From Amycolatopsis viridis (lineage in GTDB: Bacteria > Actinomycetota > Actinomycetes > Mycobacteriales > Pseudonocardiaceae): 64,000 nt of DNA. Each line of letters opens with the position of its first letter. Within the stretch, counting starts at the first letter, position 1. A program made the position numbers and the translations under genes. The notes below the pieces were generated by a model. It ran no database searches and was not told where the DNA came from. It saw only the letters and a list, made by a program, of their open reading frames with translations. The DNA lies in assembly GCF_011758765.1 (NCBI RefSeq), contig NZ_JAANOU010000001.1, positions 5,022,001 through 5,086,000 on the forward strand. Direction: 5' to 3'. Positions 42,457 to 49,975 of the stretch are shown here, one piece after another.

Positions 42457-43470
42457 TCAGCTGTGGCTGATCACGATCTTGCCGAACCCGCCGCCGGACG
42501 CGCAGTACTCGAAGGCATCCGGGACCTTCTCGAACGGGAACTCCCGATCGATCACGGGGCGAAGCCGGTGCAGCTCGACCGCGCGGGTCAGCTCCGTGAA
42601 ATGGGCCCGGCTACCGGTGGCGATCCGATTCAGGACCGCACCCGCACTGAACAGGGCCGCGGGATCGACGGGCCGTGCGCCCTCGGCCCCGGACAACCAG
42701 TAGCCGACGAAGGCGAGGTCCCCGCTGGCTGCGACGGATTTCAGCGACTGCTCCAGCGGGCCGGTCGCGTCCACGACCCGGTCCGCGCCGCGGCCACCGG
42801 TCAGGTCGAGAACCTTTTGCGACCACTGCGGATCTTCACGGTAGTCGATCACCGCGTCGGCACCCAGCGCGCGCAGCCGCTCCGCCTTGACCGGGCTCGA
42901 AGTCGTCACGATGACCCGCGCACCCGCCAGCTTCGCGAACTGCAGGACGAACAGCGACACCCCGCCGGAGCCGAGCGTCAGCACCGTGGAACCCGGGCGT
43001 GGCGGGCCGCCCGCGCTGAGCGCGTGCCACGCGGTCACCGCCGCGAGCGGCAACGTGGCGGCCTCCTCGAACGACAGGTGCGCCGGGACGGGCACCACGG
43101 CGTCCTCACCGAACACGGCGTACTCGGTGAGCACGCCGTCGATCATCGTGCCAAGCTGCGCGGCGTTGTCCCGGATGAACGGGCCGTCCAGCCAGCGCGG
43201 GAACACGGTGGCCGCGACCCGGTCGCCCGGCCGCACCCGGTTGACCCCGTCCCCCACGGCCACGACCTCGCCGGCGCCCTCGCACCCGGGCACCACGCCG
43301 GGTGAGATCGGCAGCGGGTAGTTGCCGTCCAGGACCATGAGATCGCGGAAGCCGAGCGAGTTCGCGCGGATCCGGACCAGCACCTGGCCCGGGCCCGGTT
43401 CCGGCACGTCCCGCTCGTCCAGCGTCAACCCGGCCAGCCCGTGTCCCGGGTCGAGGCGGTAGCACTTCAT
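42457..43470 (-). CDS. Zinc-type alcohol dehydrogenase / quinone oxidoreductase-like
   Basis: A 337-residue medium-chain reductase. The N-terminal GroES-like fold shows GHGLAGLTLDERDVPEPGPG, NSLGFRDLMVLDGNYP and PGVVPGCEGAGEVVAVG; the nucleotide fold shows TVLTLGSGGVSLFVLQFAK. The usual zinc cysteines are absent, so it belongs to the zinc-free quinone oxidoreductase branch that uses NADPH. It is divergent from an MmyB-type regulator, with a perfect palindrome in the shared region, and is its likely target. Confidence 0.88.
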   Translation of the reverse strand: MKCYRLDPGHGLAGLTLDERDVPEPGPGQVLVRIRANSLGFRDLMVLDGNYPLPISPGVVPGCEGAGEVVAVGDGVNRVRPGDRVAATVFPRWLDGPFIRDNAAQLGTMIDGVLTEYAVFGEDAVVPVPAHLSFEEAATLPLAAVTAWHALSAGGPPRPGSTVLTLGSGGVSLFVLQFAKLAGARVIVTTSSPVKAERLRALGADAVIDYREDPQWSQKVLDLTGGRGADRVVDATGPLEQSLKSVAASGDLAFVGYWLSGAEGARPVDPAALFSAGAVLNRIATGSRAHFTELTRAVELHRLRPVIDREFPFEKVPDAFEYCASGGGFGKIVISHS

Positions 43471-43527
43471 TCCCTGTCCTCCTGTCGTCCGGTGCGGAAT
43501 CGTCGGGGAAGGCCAGGTATGACGGCA

Positions 43528-43543
43528 ATTCCCGCGCGGGAAT
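43528..43543. promoter_or_regulatory. Perfect 16-bp palindrome between dehydrogenase and XRE regulator
   Basis: ATTCCCGCGCGGGAAT is a perfect palindrome in the 105-bp region between the divergent dehydrogenase (start 43470) and MmyB-type regulator (start 43576). It is the obvious candidate for the regulator's binding site, 33 bp from its own start codon. Confidence 0.7.
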
Positions 43544-43575
43544 CGTCCGCCTGCGGGCTCGTGTAGAACGAAGCT

Positions 43576-44382
43576 GTGGACACCGAAGTGGACAGCGCCG
43601 GGGTCGGCGCGGAACTGAGGCGCTGGCGCCGGTCGCGCCGGATCAGTCAGCTCGAACTGGCCGCGCTGGCGGGTACCACGCAGCGGCACCTGAGCTTCAT
43701 CGAGAGCGGCCGGTCCCGGCCGGGGCGGGCGATCGTGGTCAGGCTGGCCGAGTCCCTGGGCCTGTCGCTGCGGGAGCGCAACGACCTGCTCATGGCCGCC
43801 GGGTACGCACCGGTGTTCACCGAGTCCACATTGGACGAGGCGGCCCTGCGCCCGGTGCGTGAGGCGCTGGAGGAGATCCTGCACGGCCACCTCCCGTACC
43901 CCGCGCTGGTCATCGCGCCCTACGGCCGGGTGGTCGCCGTCAACGACGCGGTCGAAGTGTTCACCGAAGGGGCGGCACCGGAGTTGCTCACCCCCGAGGT
44001 CAACATGCTGCGGCTGATGCTGCACCCGGAGGGGATGGGACGCCGGGTGGCGAACCTGGCGCAGTGGGGCCGCCATGTGGTGGAGAACCTGCGCGCCCGG
44101 GCGCGGCGAAGCCCCGACCCGCGCCTCGACGAGTTCGTCGCCGAACTCGCGGGATACCTGCCCGAGGCTCCGGTCAGCGGCGATCACCTGGGCTTTTCCG
44201 TGCCGATGCGGCTGGCCACCGCCGACGGGGAACTGCGGCTGATCACCACCTTGACGTCGTTCGCGACCGCCACCGACGTCACCCTCGCCGAACTGCGCCT
44301 CGAAGCGTTCCTGCCGGCCGACCAAGCGACGGCCGACGCCCTGCGCCGCCGCGCCGAGCGAAAGGGCTACCGCCGGGTGTGA
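43576..44382 (+). CDS. XRE-family regulator with MmyB-like ligand-binding domain
   Basis: A 268-residue regulator. Residues about 10-70 are a helix-turn-helix (ELRRWRRSRRISQLELAAL, GTTQRHLSFIESGRSRP). Residues about 95-265 fit the MmyB-like ligand-binding domain, a PAS-type fold thought to bind fatty-acid-like ligands: YPALVIAPYGRVVAVNDAV and LRLMLHPEGM. Such regulators usually sit beside a reductase gene that they repress, and here the divergent neighbour is a quinone-oxidoreductase-like enzyme. Start is GTG with no strong ribosome site. Confidence 0.88.
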   Translation: MDTEVDSAGVGAELRRWRRSRRISQLELAALAGTTQRHLSFIESGRSRPGRAIVVRLAESLGLSLRERNDLLMAAGYAPVFTESTLDEAALRPVREALEEILHGHLPYPALVIAPYGRVVAVNDAVEVFTEGAAPELLTPEVNMLRLMLHPEGMGRRVANLAQWGRHVVENLRARARRSPDPRLDEFVAELAGYLPEAPVSGDHLGFSVPMRLATADGELRLITTLTSFATATDVTLAELRLEAFLPADQATADALRRRAERKGYRRV

Positions 44383-44651
44383 CCGTGCTCGGCGAACCGT
44401 CGCGGGAAGCGTGGCACCGGAACCCGGACCATCCCCGGGGCTACACGGTCACCCCACTCCGACCGTTCCCAGCGCCCGTTCCCCGGTGGTGGCCGTGATC
44501 GGACCGCCCTGTAGCGCGAGCGTGCCGGTGATCGCGGCCGTCTGGTTCATCCCGGCGCGCCCGGCACCACCGCGCCCCGGGTCTGCCCGCGCTGCCGGAT
44601 CGTCCCGGACCCGGCCGGCCTGATGCGCCTCGGCCCGGGGGCCGCCCGGCG
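44383..44651. other. Gene-free 269-bp convergent intergenic region
   Basis: Lies between the end of the XRE regulator and the end of the peroxiredoxin-like gene. Short open frames exist on both strands, for example a minus-strand run beginning MNQTAAITGTLALQGG, but none has a ribosome site or recognisable content. It is as GC-rich as the coding regions and could be a decayed gene. I see no terminator hairpin of note. Confidence 0.5.
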
Positions 44652-45182
44652 TTACCCGGCCACCGCCGTCCGGGCGTGGGCCAGCAGCTCGTCGACCGAC
44701 CACTGGTCGTAGGCGTGCTCACCGTGCTTGCTCGCCAGCACCCGTCCGCTCGGGTCGATCAGGAAGTCCGCGGGCAACCCGAGCCGGCCGCCCTCCTGGC
44801 GCGCGGCCGGTGCCCGGAAGCGGCCGACCAGCGTCAACGCCGAACCACGCAGGATCGCGCCCCACGTGCGCGGGTGCAGCAGCGCCCGGCCACCCGATTC
44901 GACGCCGAACTCGCGGTAGTACCGCTTGCCCGGATCGGCGACGACCGCGAACGGCAGGTCGTACTCCCGCAGCTCGTCGGCAGGCGAGTGGAAGAACACC
45001 ACCTCGCGGATGCCCGCGGCGCTGATCTCGTCGTGCCGCTGGACGATCGAACGGAGGTGCAGGTTGCAGATCGGGCAGCCGGCGAAGCGCCGGAACTGCA
45101 GGTGGACCAGGCGGGCGGGGTCGGGCACGGGGACGCGCTCGCCGGTGACCGCGACCAGTTCGCGTGGACTGACCTCTCGCAT
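44652..45182 (-). CDS. Peroxiredoxin-like (AhpC/TSA) protein
   Basis: A 176-residue thioredoxin-fold protein. FAGCPICNLHLRSIVQRHDE holds Cys36 and Cys39 in a CxxC arrangement at the peroxidatic position, followed by IREVVFFHSPADELREYDLPF and PADFLIDPSGRVL. It belongs to the AhpC/TSA-like group that reduces peroxides or disulfides. It is divergent from a TetR regulator with an inverted repeat between them. The ATG was taken at the first conserved residues. Confidence 0.83.
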   Translation of the reverse strand: MREVSPRELVAVTGERVPVPDPARLVHLQFRRFAGCPICNLHLRSIVQRHDEISAAGIREVVFFHSPADELREYDLPFAVVADPGKRYYREFGVESGGRALLHPRTWGAILRGSALTLVGRFRAPAARQEGGRLGLPADFLIDPSGRVLASKHGEHAYDQWSVDELLAHARTAVAG

Positions 45183-45209
45183 GCACGACTCCCTCGGTAA
45201 GCGTGTGGT

Positions 45210-45242
45210 GTACGCCTACGACCGTATGCGCGTAGGCTGTAC
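45210..45242. promoter_or_regulatory. Inverted-repeat operator candidate between peroxiredoxin and TetR genes
   Basis: GTACGCCTACG (45210-45220) faces CGTAGGCTGTAC (45231-45242) across a 10-nt spacer; the arms match fully apart from one extra T in the right arm. It lies within the 73-bp region between the two divergent starts, 14 bp before the TetR ATG. The TetR protein probably binds here and controls both genes. Confidence 0.7.
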
Positions 45243-45255
45243 GCTGTCAAACACC

Positions 45256-45864
45256 ATGCCGCGCCCCCGTTCCCTGACACCCGCGCAGATCGCGACCGCC
45301 GCGCTGACCGTCCTGGACCGCGACGGTCTGGAAGCGCTTTCCATGCGAGCGGTCGCCCAGGAGCTCGGCATGGGCACCATGTCGCTCTACCGGTACGTGT
45401 CCGACCGCGGGCAGCTCGAAGGGCTCGTGGTCGACCTGGTGCTCCAGGCGATCGATCTGACGGTCCCGCGCGGCTCGGCGGGCAAGCGGCTGAGCGTGCT
45501 GGCCGACCGGGTCCGCGTCGCCGTCGGACGGCACCCCGCGGTCGTGCCGCTGCTGCTGATCCACCGCCACCGCACGCCCAGCTCGATCCGCTGGGGCGAG
45601 ACGATGCTGACGGTGCTGACCGACGCGGGCATCACGGGCACGCGCCGGGCGATCGCGTTCCGCGCGATCATGGGATACGTGTTCGGCGCCCTGCAGGTCG
45701 AACACTTCGGCGCACTGTCCGGGCCGGGCACCGCCGCACTGGCCGGTCTGCCGCCCGAGGAGTTCCCGATCCTGTCCGAGACCGCGGCGCAGGCCCGGTC
45801 GATCCCGCCGGCGGAGGAGTTCCGGCAGGGCTTCGACATCCTGCTCCGCGGCCTCGGCCTCTAA
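45256..45864 (+). CDS. TetR-family regulator
   Basis: A 202-residue repressor. The N-terminal helix-turn-helix reads LTPAQIATAALTVLDRDGL, then SMRAVAQELGMGTMSLYRYV, the usual TetR recognition helix. The rest is a helical ligand-binding domain of the TetR_C type with GSAGKRLSVLADRVRVAV and FRAIMGYVFGALQ. The ATG has no strong ribosome site. It is divergent from a peroxiredoxin-like gene and convergent with an MFS pump gene 45 bp away. Confidence 0.9.
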   Translation: MPRPRSLTPAQIATAALTVLDRDGLEALSMRAVAQELGMGTMSLYRYVSDRGQLEGLVVDLVLQAIDLTVPRGSAGKRLSVLADRVRVAVGRHPAVVPLLLIHRHRTPSSIRWGETMLTVLTDAGITGTRRAIAFRAIMGYVFGALQVEHFGALSGPGTAALAGLPPEEFPILSETAAQARSIPPAEEFRQGFDILLRGLGL

Positions 45865-45908
45865 CCAGAGCCGGGAAACGCGCCAGGTCGCCCACCGACC
45901 GCCGGAGA

Positions 45909-47384
45909 TCACTGTGGACGATTGCGGCCTGACGCGTCACGGGCGCGCGGGCGCAGCAGCACGGCACAGACGACCGTCCCGAAGGCGAAGAACCCGGCGG
46001 ACCAGGAGAACGCCACGCGGTAGCCGTGCACCGCGGCTTCCGCGGCCAGTCCTGGCACCGGCGCCGTGCCGCCCGTGAACGTCGTCACCGCGTTGGCGAC
46101 GAGGGTGCTGACCAGCGCGGTGCCGATGGAGCCGCCGATCTGCTGAGCGGTGTGCACCGTGGCCGACGCGACGCCCGCGTCGCCGGCCCGCACCCCCGTC
46201 GTGGCCGCGCTCATCGCGGGCGCCGTCGACACGCCGATGCCCAGACCGAACACCATCAGCGGGAACAGCACCCCGCTGAAGTAGGTGCTGACGGTGTCGA
46301 TCGCGCTGAGCCAACACAGAGCCGCCGCCGCGATGAGCATGCCGAGGCTGATCAGCGCCCGCGAGCCGAACTTCGACAGCACGCCGCTCGCAGCCGCGGC
46401 ACCCGCCATCAGGGTGGCGACCATGGGCAGGAAGGCGACGCCGCTGGTGATCGGCGCGAACCCGAGGTCCCGCTGCAGGTAGTAGGTGAGGAACAGCAAC
46501 ACCGGGAACATCCCAATGCCCCGCAGGAACACCGACAGGAACGAGCCGCCGCGGTCCCGGTCGAACAGCACGCGCATCGGCAGCAACGGATACTCCACCG
46601 TGGTCTGCAGGTAGACGAACAGGGTCAGCAACGCCACGCCGACGGCCAGGAAACCCCACACCGAGACGGCCGACCACGGCTCGGCCTCCGCGTGGGCGAC
46701 CCCCTGGACGAGGGCGAACAGACCGGCCGACGCGGTCAGCGTGCCGGGGACGTCCAGTTTGGGCCGCCCCCCGGTGCGGGGAAGCGGGCGCAGCATCGCC
46801 ACGGCACCGGCGAACGCGACCGCGGCGAAGACGATGTTCACGAACATGCACCAGCGCCAGTCGAGGTACTGGGTCAGCGCGCCGCCGAGCAGCAGCCCGA
46901 TCGCGGCACCGCCCCCGGCGATCGCTCCGAAGACACCGAACGCCTTGCCCCGTTCCGCGGGATCGGTGAACGTCGTGCTGAGCAGCGAGAGCGCGGCCGG
47001 CGCGAGCAACGCGCCGAACACCCCCTGCCCGGCGCGGGCGACGATCAGCAGTTCGATGCCGTTCGCCGCACCGCCCAGCGCGGACATCAGGGCAAAACCG
47101 GCCAGCCCTACCAGAAAGGCCGGTCTGCGGCCGAACAAGTCGGCGACCCGGCCGCCCAGCAGCAAAAGGCTGCCGAATGCGAGTGCGTACGCCGTGCCCA
47201 CCCATTGGCGCACGTCGTCGGAAAACGCGAGGTCGTGTTGCGCCGACGGCAGTGCGATGTTCACGATCGTGGAGTCCAGCACGACCATGAGCTGCGCAAA
47301 GCCGATCACCACCAGGATCCACCAGCGGTTCGCGTTCGTGTCCCCCCGTGCGGGTGCGACGGCAGCAACGGATGACGGCGGCAT
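45909..47384 (-). CDS. MFS drug exporter (DHA2, 14 helices)
   Basis: A 491-residue transporter with about 14 membrane helices. Motifs of the EmrB/QacA type: VVLDSTIVNIALPS in helix 1, GGRVADLFGRRPAF in the first cytoplasmic loop, and AIAGGGAAIGLLLGG in helix 5 (motif C of antiporters). It probably exports a drug or metabolite with proton exchange. The ATG follows GAGGAC by 7 nt. It is divergent from an ArsR-SRPBCC operon; the 243-bp intergenic region contains both promoters. Confidence 0.9.
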   Translation of the reverse strand: MPPSSVAAVAPARGDTNANRWWILVVIGFAQLMVVLDSTIVNIALPSAQHDLAFSDDVRQWVGTAYALAFGSLLLLGGRVADLFGRRPAFLVGLAGFALMSALGGAANGIELLIVARAGQGVFGALLAPAALSLLSTTFTDPAERGKAFGVFGAIAGGGAAIGLLLGGALTQYLDWRWCMFVNIVFAAVAFAGAVAMLRPLPRTGGRPKLDVPGTLTASAGLFALVQGVAHAEAEPWSAVSVWGFLAVGVALLTLFVYLQTTVEYPLLPMRVLFDRDRGGSFLSVFLRGIGMFPVLLFLTYYLQRDLGFAPITSGVAFLPMVATLMAGAAAASGVLSKFGSRALISLGMLIAAAALCWLSAIDTVSTYFSGVLFPLMVFGLGIGVSTAPAMSAATTGVRAGDAGVASATVHTAQQIGGSIGTALVSTLVANAVTTFTGGTAPVPGLAAEAAVHGYRVAFSWSAGFFAFGTVVCAVLLRPRARDASGRNRPQ

Positions 47385-47593
47385 AGGTAAGTCCTCGCAG
47401 AAGTGAAGTGGATGAGCCCCCTGGGCCATCAAGCTACGCACGGCCGACCGCATATTTCTGCCTTAGGTGTCGCTTCTCGCGAACGCTGGCGAATGGCCAT
47501 GCGATATGGCCTCGAATTGCGACGGCACCGCAGGCTGCAAGGGCACATCCAGCTTTTCGAACCAGCATCGGGTGCCCGCGGCGCCTGGCGGTG

Positions 47594-47628
47594 TTGACCT
47601 ATATGCCAGTTGGGTTATATTACCCGTA
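47594..47628 (+). promoter_or_regulatory. Sigma-70-type promoter of the ArsR gene with overlapping palindrome
   Basis: TTGACC (47594-47599) and TATATT (47616-47621) are separated by 16 nt. The -10 box is part of the near-palindrome GGGTTATATTACCC (47612-47625 region), a likely ArsR site. The expected transcription start falls on or next to the A of the ATG at 47628, so the message is probably leaderless. This AT-rich block stands out strongly in the GC-rich surroundings. Confidence 0.7.
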
Positions 47629-47939
47629 TGGCATCTACTTTCGAGGTGCTCGCCGAGCCCCGGCGCCGGGAGATCCTCGACCTGCTGCGCACGTCGGAGC
47701 GGCCGGTCGGCGATCTCGTCGAGCGCCTGTCCCTGACCCAGCCCGCGGTGTCCAAGCACCTGAAGGTGCTGCGCGAAGCGGGCCTGGTCGAGGTCCGGCA
47801 GGACGCGCAGCGGCGCTGGTACCGGCTGCGCTCGGAGCCGCTCGCCGAGATCGACGCGTGGCTGGCGCCCTACCGTCGCCTGTGGAACGCGAGCCTGGAC
47901 GCCCTGGAACGGCACCTGGACACGATGGAGGAACCGTGA
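47628..47939 (+). CDS. ArsR-family regulator
   Basis: A 103-residue winged-helix repressor: TFEVLAEPRRREILDLL, PVGDLVERLSLTQPAVSKHL and VEVRQDAQRRWYRL. It lacks metal-binding cysteines, so it belongs to the subgroup that pairs with SRPBCC proteins. The stop overlaps the GTG of the SRPBCC gene. No ribosome site precedes the ATG, in line with leaderless translation from the promoter just upstream. Confidence 0.9.
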   Translation: MASTFEVLAEPRRREILDLLRTSERPVGDLVERLSLTQPAVSKHLKVLREAGLVEVRQDAQRRWYRLRSEPLAEIDAWLAPYRRLWNASLDALERHLDTMEEP

Positions 47940-48880
47940 CCGAACTGCGGACGATCGCCGGGAAACCCGTCCTCCGCTTCGAGCGGCGGCTCGCGCACCG
48001 GCCCGAAAAGGTCTGGCAGGCCGTTACCGACCCCGCCGAGCTGGCGCACTGGTTCCCCGCCCGCGTGGAAACCGGGGCACGGGTGGGCGCGCCGATGCGG
48101 TTCGTCTTCCCGGACGCGGCGCCGGTCGACGACGGCGGCAGCGGCGAAGTCCTCGAGTTCGACCCGCCGAAGGTGTTCGCGTTCCGCTGGAACCTCGACG
48201 TGCTGCGGTTCGAGCTGGTGCCCGACGGGGACGGCTGCCTGCTGGTGTTCACGCAGACGATCGGCGGCGGCGACATCGGCCGGCTCTCCGGTGGCCGCAA
48301 CGCGATCGGCTGGGACTTCTGCCTGAACGGCCTGACCGCCCGGCTGGACGGGGCCGGTGTCCCGCCCCAGCCGGACTGGCTGCACGGCATGGAGCGCTAC
48401 ATCGAGGAGTTCGGTCTCGGCGAGGGCGCGGTGCACGAGACAGCGCACGGGTACGAGCTGCGGTTCGCCCGTGACCTGGTGTGGCGGCCGGCCGCGGAAG
48501 TGTGGCAGCTGCTGACGGAGGACGCGACCGTGCAGCCGGGCGACCCCGCCCCGGTGCGGGCGACCAACGGTCACGTACCGGCCGGCCGGGTGCTGGTGGC
48601 GTCGGCGCCGAACGTGCTGGAGTACGAGTGGCTGCACGACGGCTCACCCGCGGGGCGAGTGCGGTGGGAATTCGTGGCCGACCGCGAGCTGGGCACCCGG
48701 GTCGAGCTGACGCAGACCGTGCCGTTCGCGCTGGCGCACCTGCGGGCCGGGGCGCTGGCCGCCTGGCACACCCAGCTGGAGCTGTTCTTCGCCGCCACGT
48801 TCGGCGAGATCCGCTGCCCGTGGCCGGAAGAACGCACCGCCGAGCTGACCCGGCGCTACGCGCAACGGCTGGCCGGCTGA
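47936..48880 (+). CDS. Tandem SRPBCC (AHSA1-like) protein
   Basis: A 314-residue protein with two START/AHSA1-like ligand-binding domains in a row, at about residues 10-145 (RFERRLAHRPEKVWQAVTD, then LAHWFPARV) and 160-310 (LRFARDLVWRPAAEVWQLL, then RVELTQTVPF). SRPBCC proteins hold hydrophobic ligands. The GTG overlaps the ArsR stop by 4 nt (GTGA), so the two are coupled, and the ArsR protein probably controls this operon. Single-domain versions are more usual; ligand unknown. Confidence 0.85.
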   Translation: MTELRTIAGKPVLRFERRLAHRPEKVWQAVTDPAELAHWFPARVETGARVGAPMRFVFPDAAPVDDGGSGEVLEFDPPKVFAFRWNLDVLRFELVPDGDGCLLVFTQTIGGGDIGRLSGGRNAIGWDFCLNGLTARLDGAGVPPQPDWLHGMERYIEEFGLGEGAVHETAHGYELRFARDLVWRPAAEVWQLLTEDATVQPGDPAPVRATNGHVPAGRVLVASAPNVLEYEWLHDGSPAGRVRWEFVADRELGTRVELTQTVPFALAHLRAGALAAWHTQLELFFAATFGEIRCPWPEERTAELTRRYAQRLAG

Positions 48881-48904
48881 CAGGATTCGCGCGGAGTTCA
48901 TCTC

Positions 48905-48922
48905 GGCGCCGCCCGCGGCGCC
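48905..48922. terminator. Short hairpin after the SRPBCC gene
   Basis: GGCGCC (48905-48910), loop GCCCGC, GGCGCC (48917-48922). A small GC hairpin 24 nt after the SRPBCC stop and 13 nt before the next ATG; a weak terminator candidate. Confidence 0.35.
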
Positions 48923-48935
48923 TAGGTTGGCGATC

Positions 48936-49928
48936 ATGACGAACCCGGTGACCCGGCGCGCCGTGCTCGGCGGCGCCCTCGCCCTCGCCGCCCTCGGCGG
49001 CGGTACCGCGGCCGCCTCGCGGTCCCCGCGCGTGCTGATCGCGACCAACGAGCCGTGGGGCACCTACCACGTCAAACCGCTGCTCGCCGAGGCCGCGCGA
49101 CGTGGTTGGCGGCTCACCCAGCTGGTGCCCGACCTGACCCGCATCACCCCCGGGGACCCGGTACCGGTCGCCACGCCGGACAACGCGCCCAGCGCCGACC
49201 TGCTCGTCGTCACCGGCGCCGGGGACTGGCCCGCCGACTGCGCGGCCCGCTTCCGCCGGCTGCCGCTCGTCGCCAGCTCCCTCGCCTACCAGCAGCCGGT
49301 CCAGGCTCCCCGCGCGCGGGAACTGCACCCGCGGCTGATCACCTCGTCCTCCCCGGCCGAGGCCCGCGCGTTCGGCACCTACCTGGGCCGGCGACGGCAC
49401 ATCCGGATCGTCGGCTCGCCGCAGACCGACGACCTGCCGCGGCGGGCACCGGAACCGGGCCTGGTCCTGGTCCTCACCAGCGTCACGCACCCCGACGGCA
49501 CCGGCGCCGCCGCGCCCGGCACGGAACTGCTCCTCGCCGCGGCGGAGAAGCTCGCCGCCGCCGGGAAGCGGATCCTGGTCGGCCTGCACCCGCGCGAGGA
49601 CCGCACGTTGTGGGACCGCTACGAGATCAGCTCCGTGCCCTCGGTGCAGGCCGCCGCCCGCGCGGAGGCCGCCATCGGCATCCCCGGCACGGTGTTCCCG
49701 CTGGTCGTCGCCGTCGGCACGCCCGTCGTCGGGTGCACCGACCCGGCGCTGACCGTGCCGGACTACCTGCGGTCGGTGTGCTCGTCCACCATCACCGATC
49801 CCGGCCAGGCGGTCGCGGCGATCAGTGGCGCGCACCTGCCGGACGCGAAGACGCTGGCCGACGCGGTCGGACCGGTCGGCGGTTCGGCCCGGCGGCTGCT
49901 GGACGCGTGGTCGCGGTTCGCCAGGTGA
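48936..49928 (+). CDS. Tat-exported protein of unknown function
   Basis: A 330-residue protein that begins with a twin-arginine signal (VTRRAVLGGALALAALGGG) and probable cleavage near ASRS. The mature part looks like a GT-B-type Rossmann fold: VLIATNEPWGTYHVKPLLAEA at the start and GILGL-like segments such as AAIGIPGTVFPLVVAVGTPVV near the end, similar in feel to UDP-GlcNAc 2-epimerase or glycosyltransferase C-terminal domains, but an exported enzyme of that kind would lack nucleotide sugars. It precedes accD5 by 47 bp. No function assigned. Confidence 0.7.
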   Translation: MTNPVTRRAVLGGALALAALGGGTAAASRSPRVLIATNEPWGTYHVKPLLAEAARRGWRLTQLVPDLTRITPGDPVPVATPDNAPSADLLVVTGAGDWPADCAARFRRLPLVASSLAYQQPVQAPRARELHPRLITSSSPAEARAFGTYLGRRRHIRIVGSPQTDDLPRRAPEPGLVLVLTSVTHPDGTGAAAPGTELLLAAAEKLAAAGKRILVGLHPREDRTLWDRYEISSVPSVQAAARAEAAIGIPGTVFPLVVAVGTPVVGCTDPALTVPDYLRSVCSSTITDPGQAVAAISGAHLPDAKTLADAVGPVGGSARRLLDAWSRFAR

Positions 49929-49975
49929 GGTTCACGCCACACACGCGCCCCTTGCGCAATGGATAGGCTCCCGTC

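Noticed and set aside
44449-44703. 84-codon minus-strand frame containing MNQTAAITGTLALQGG
   Set aside because: It overlaps the peroxiredoxin-like gene in another frame, has no ribosome site and no recognisable content.
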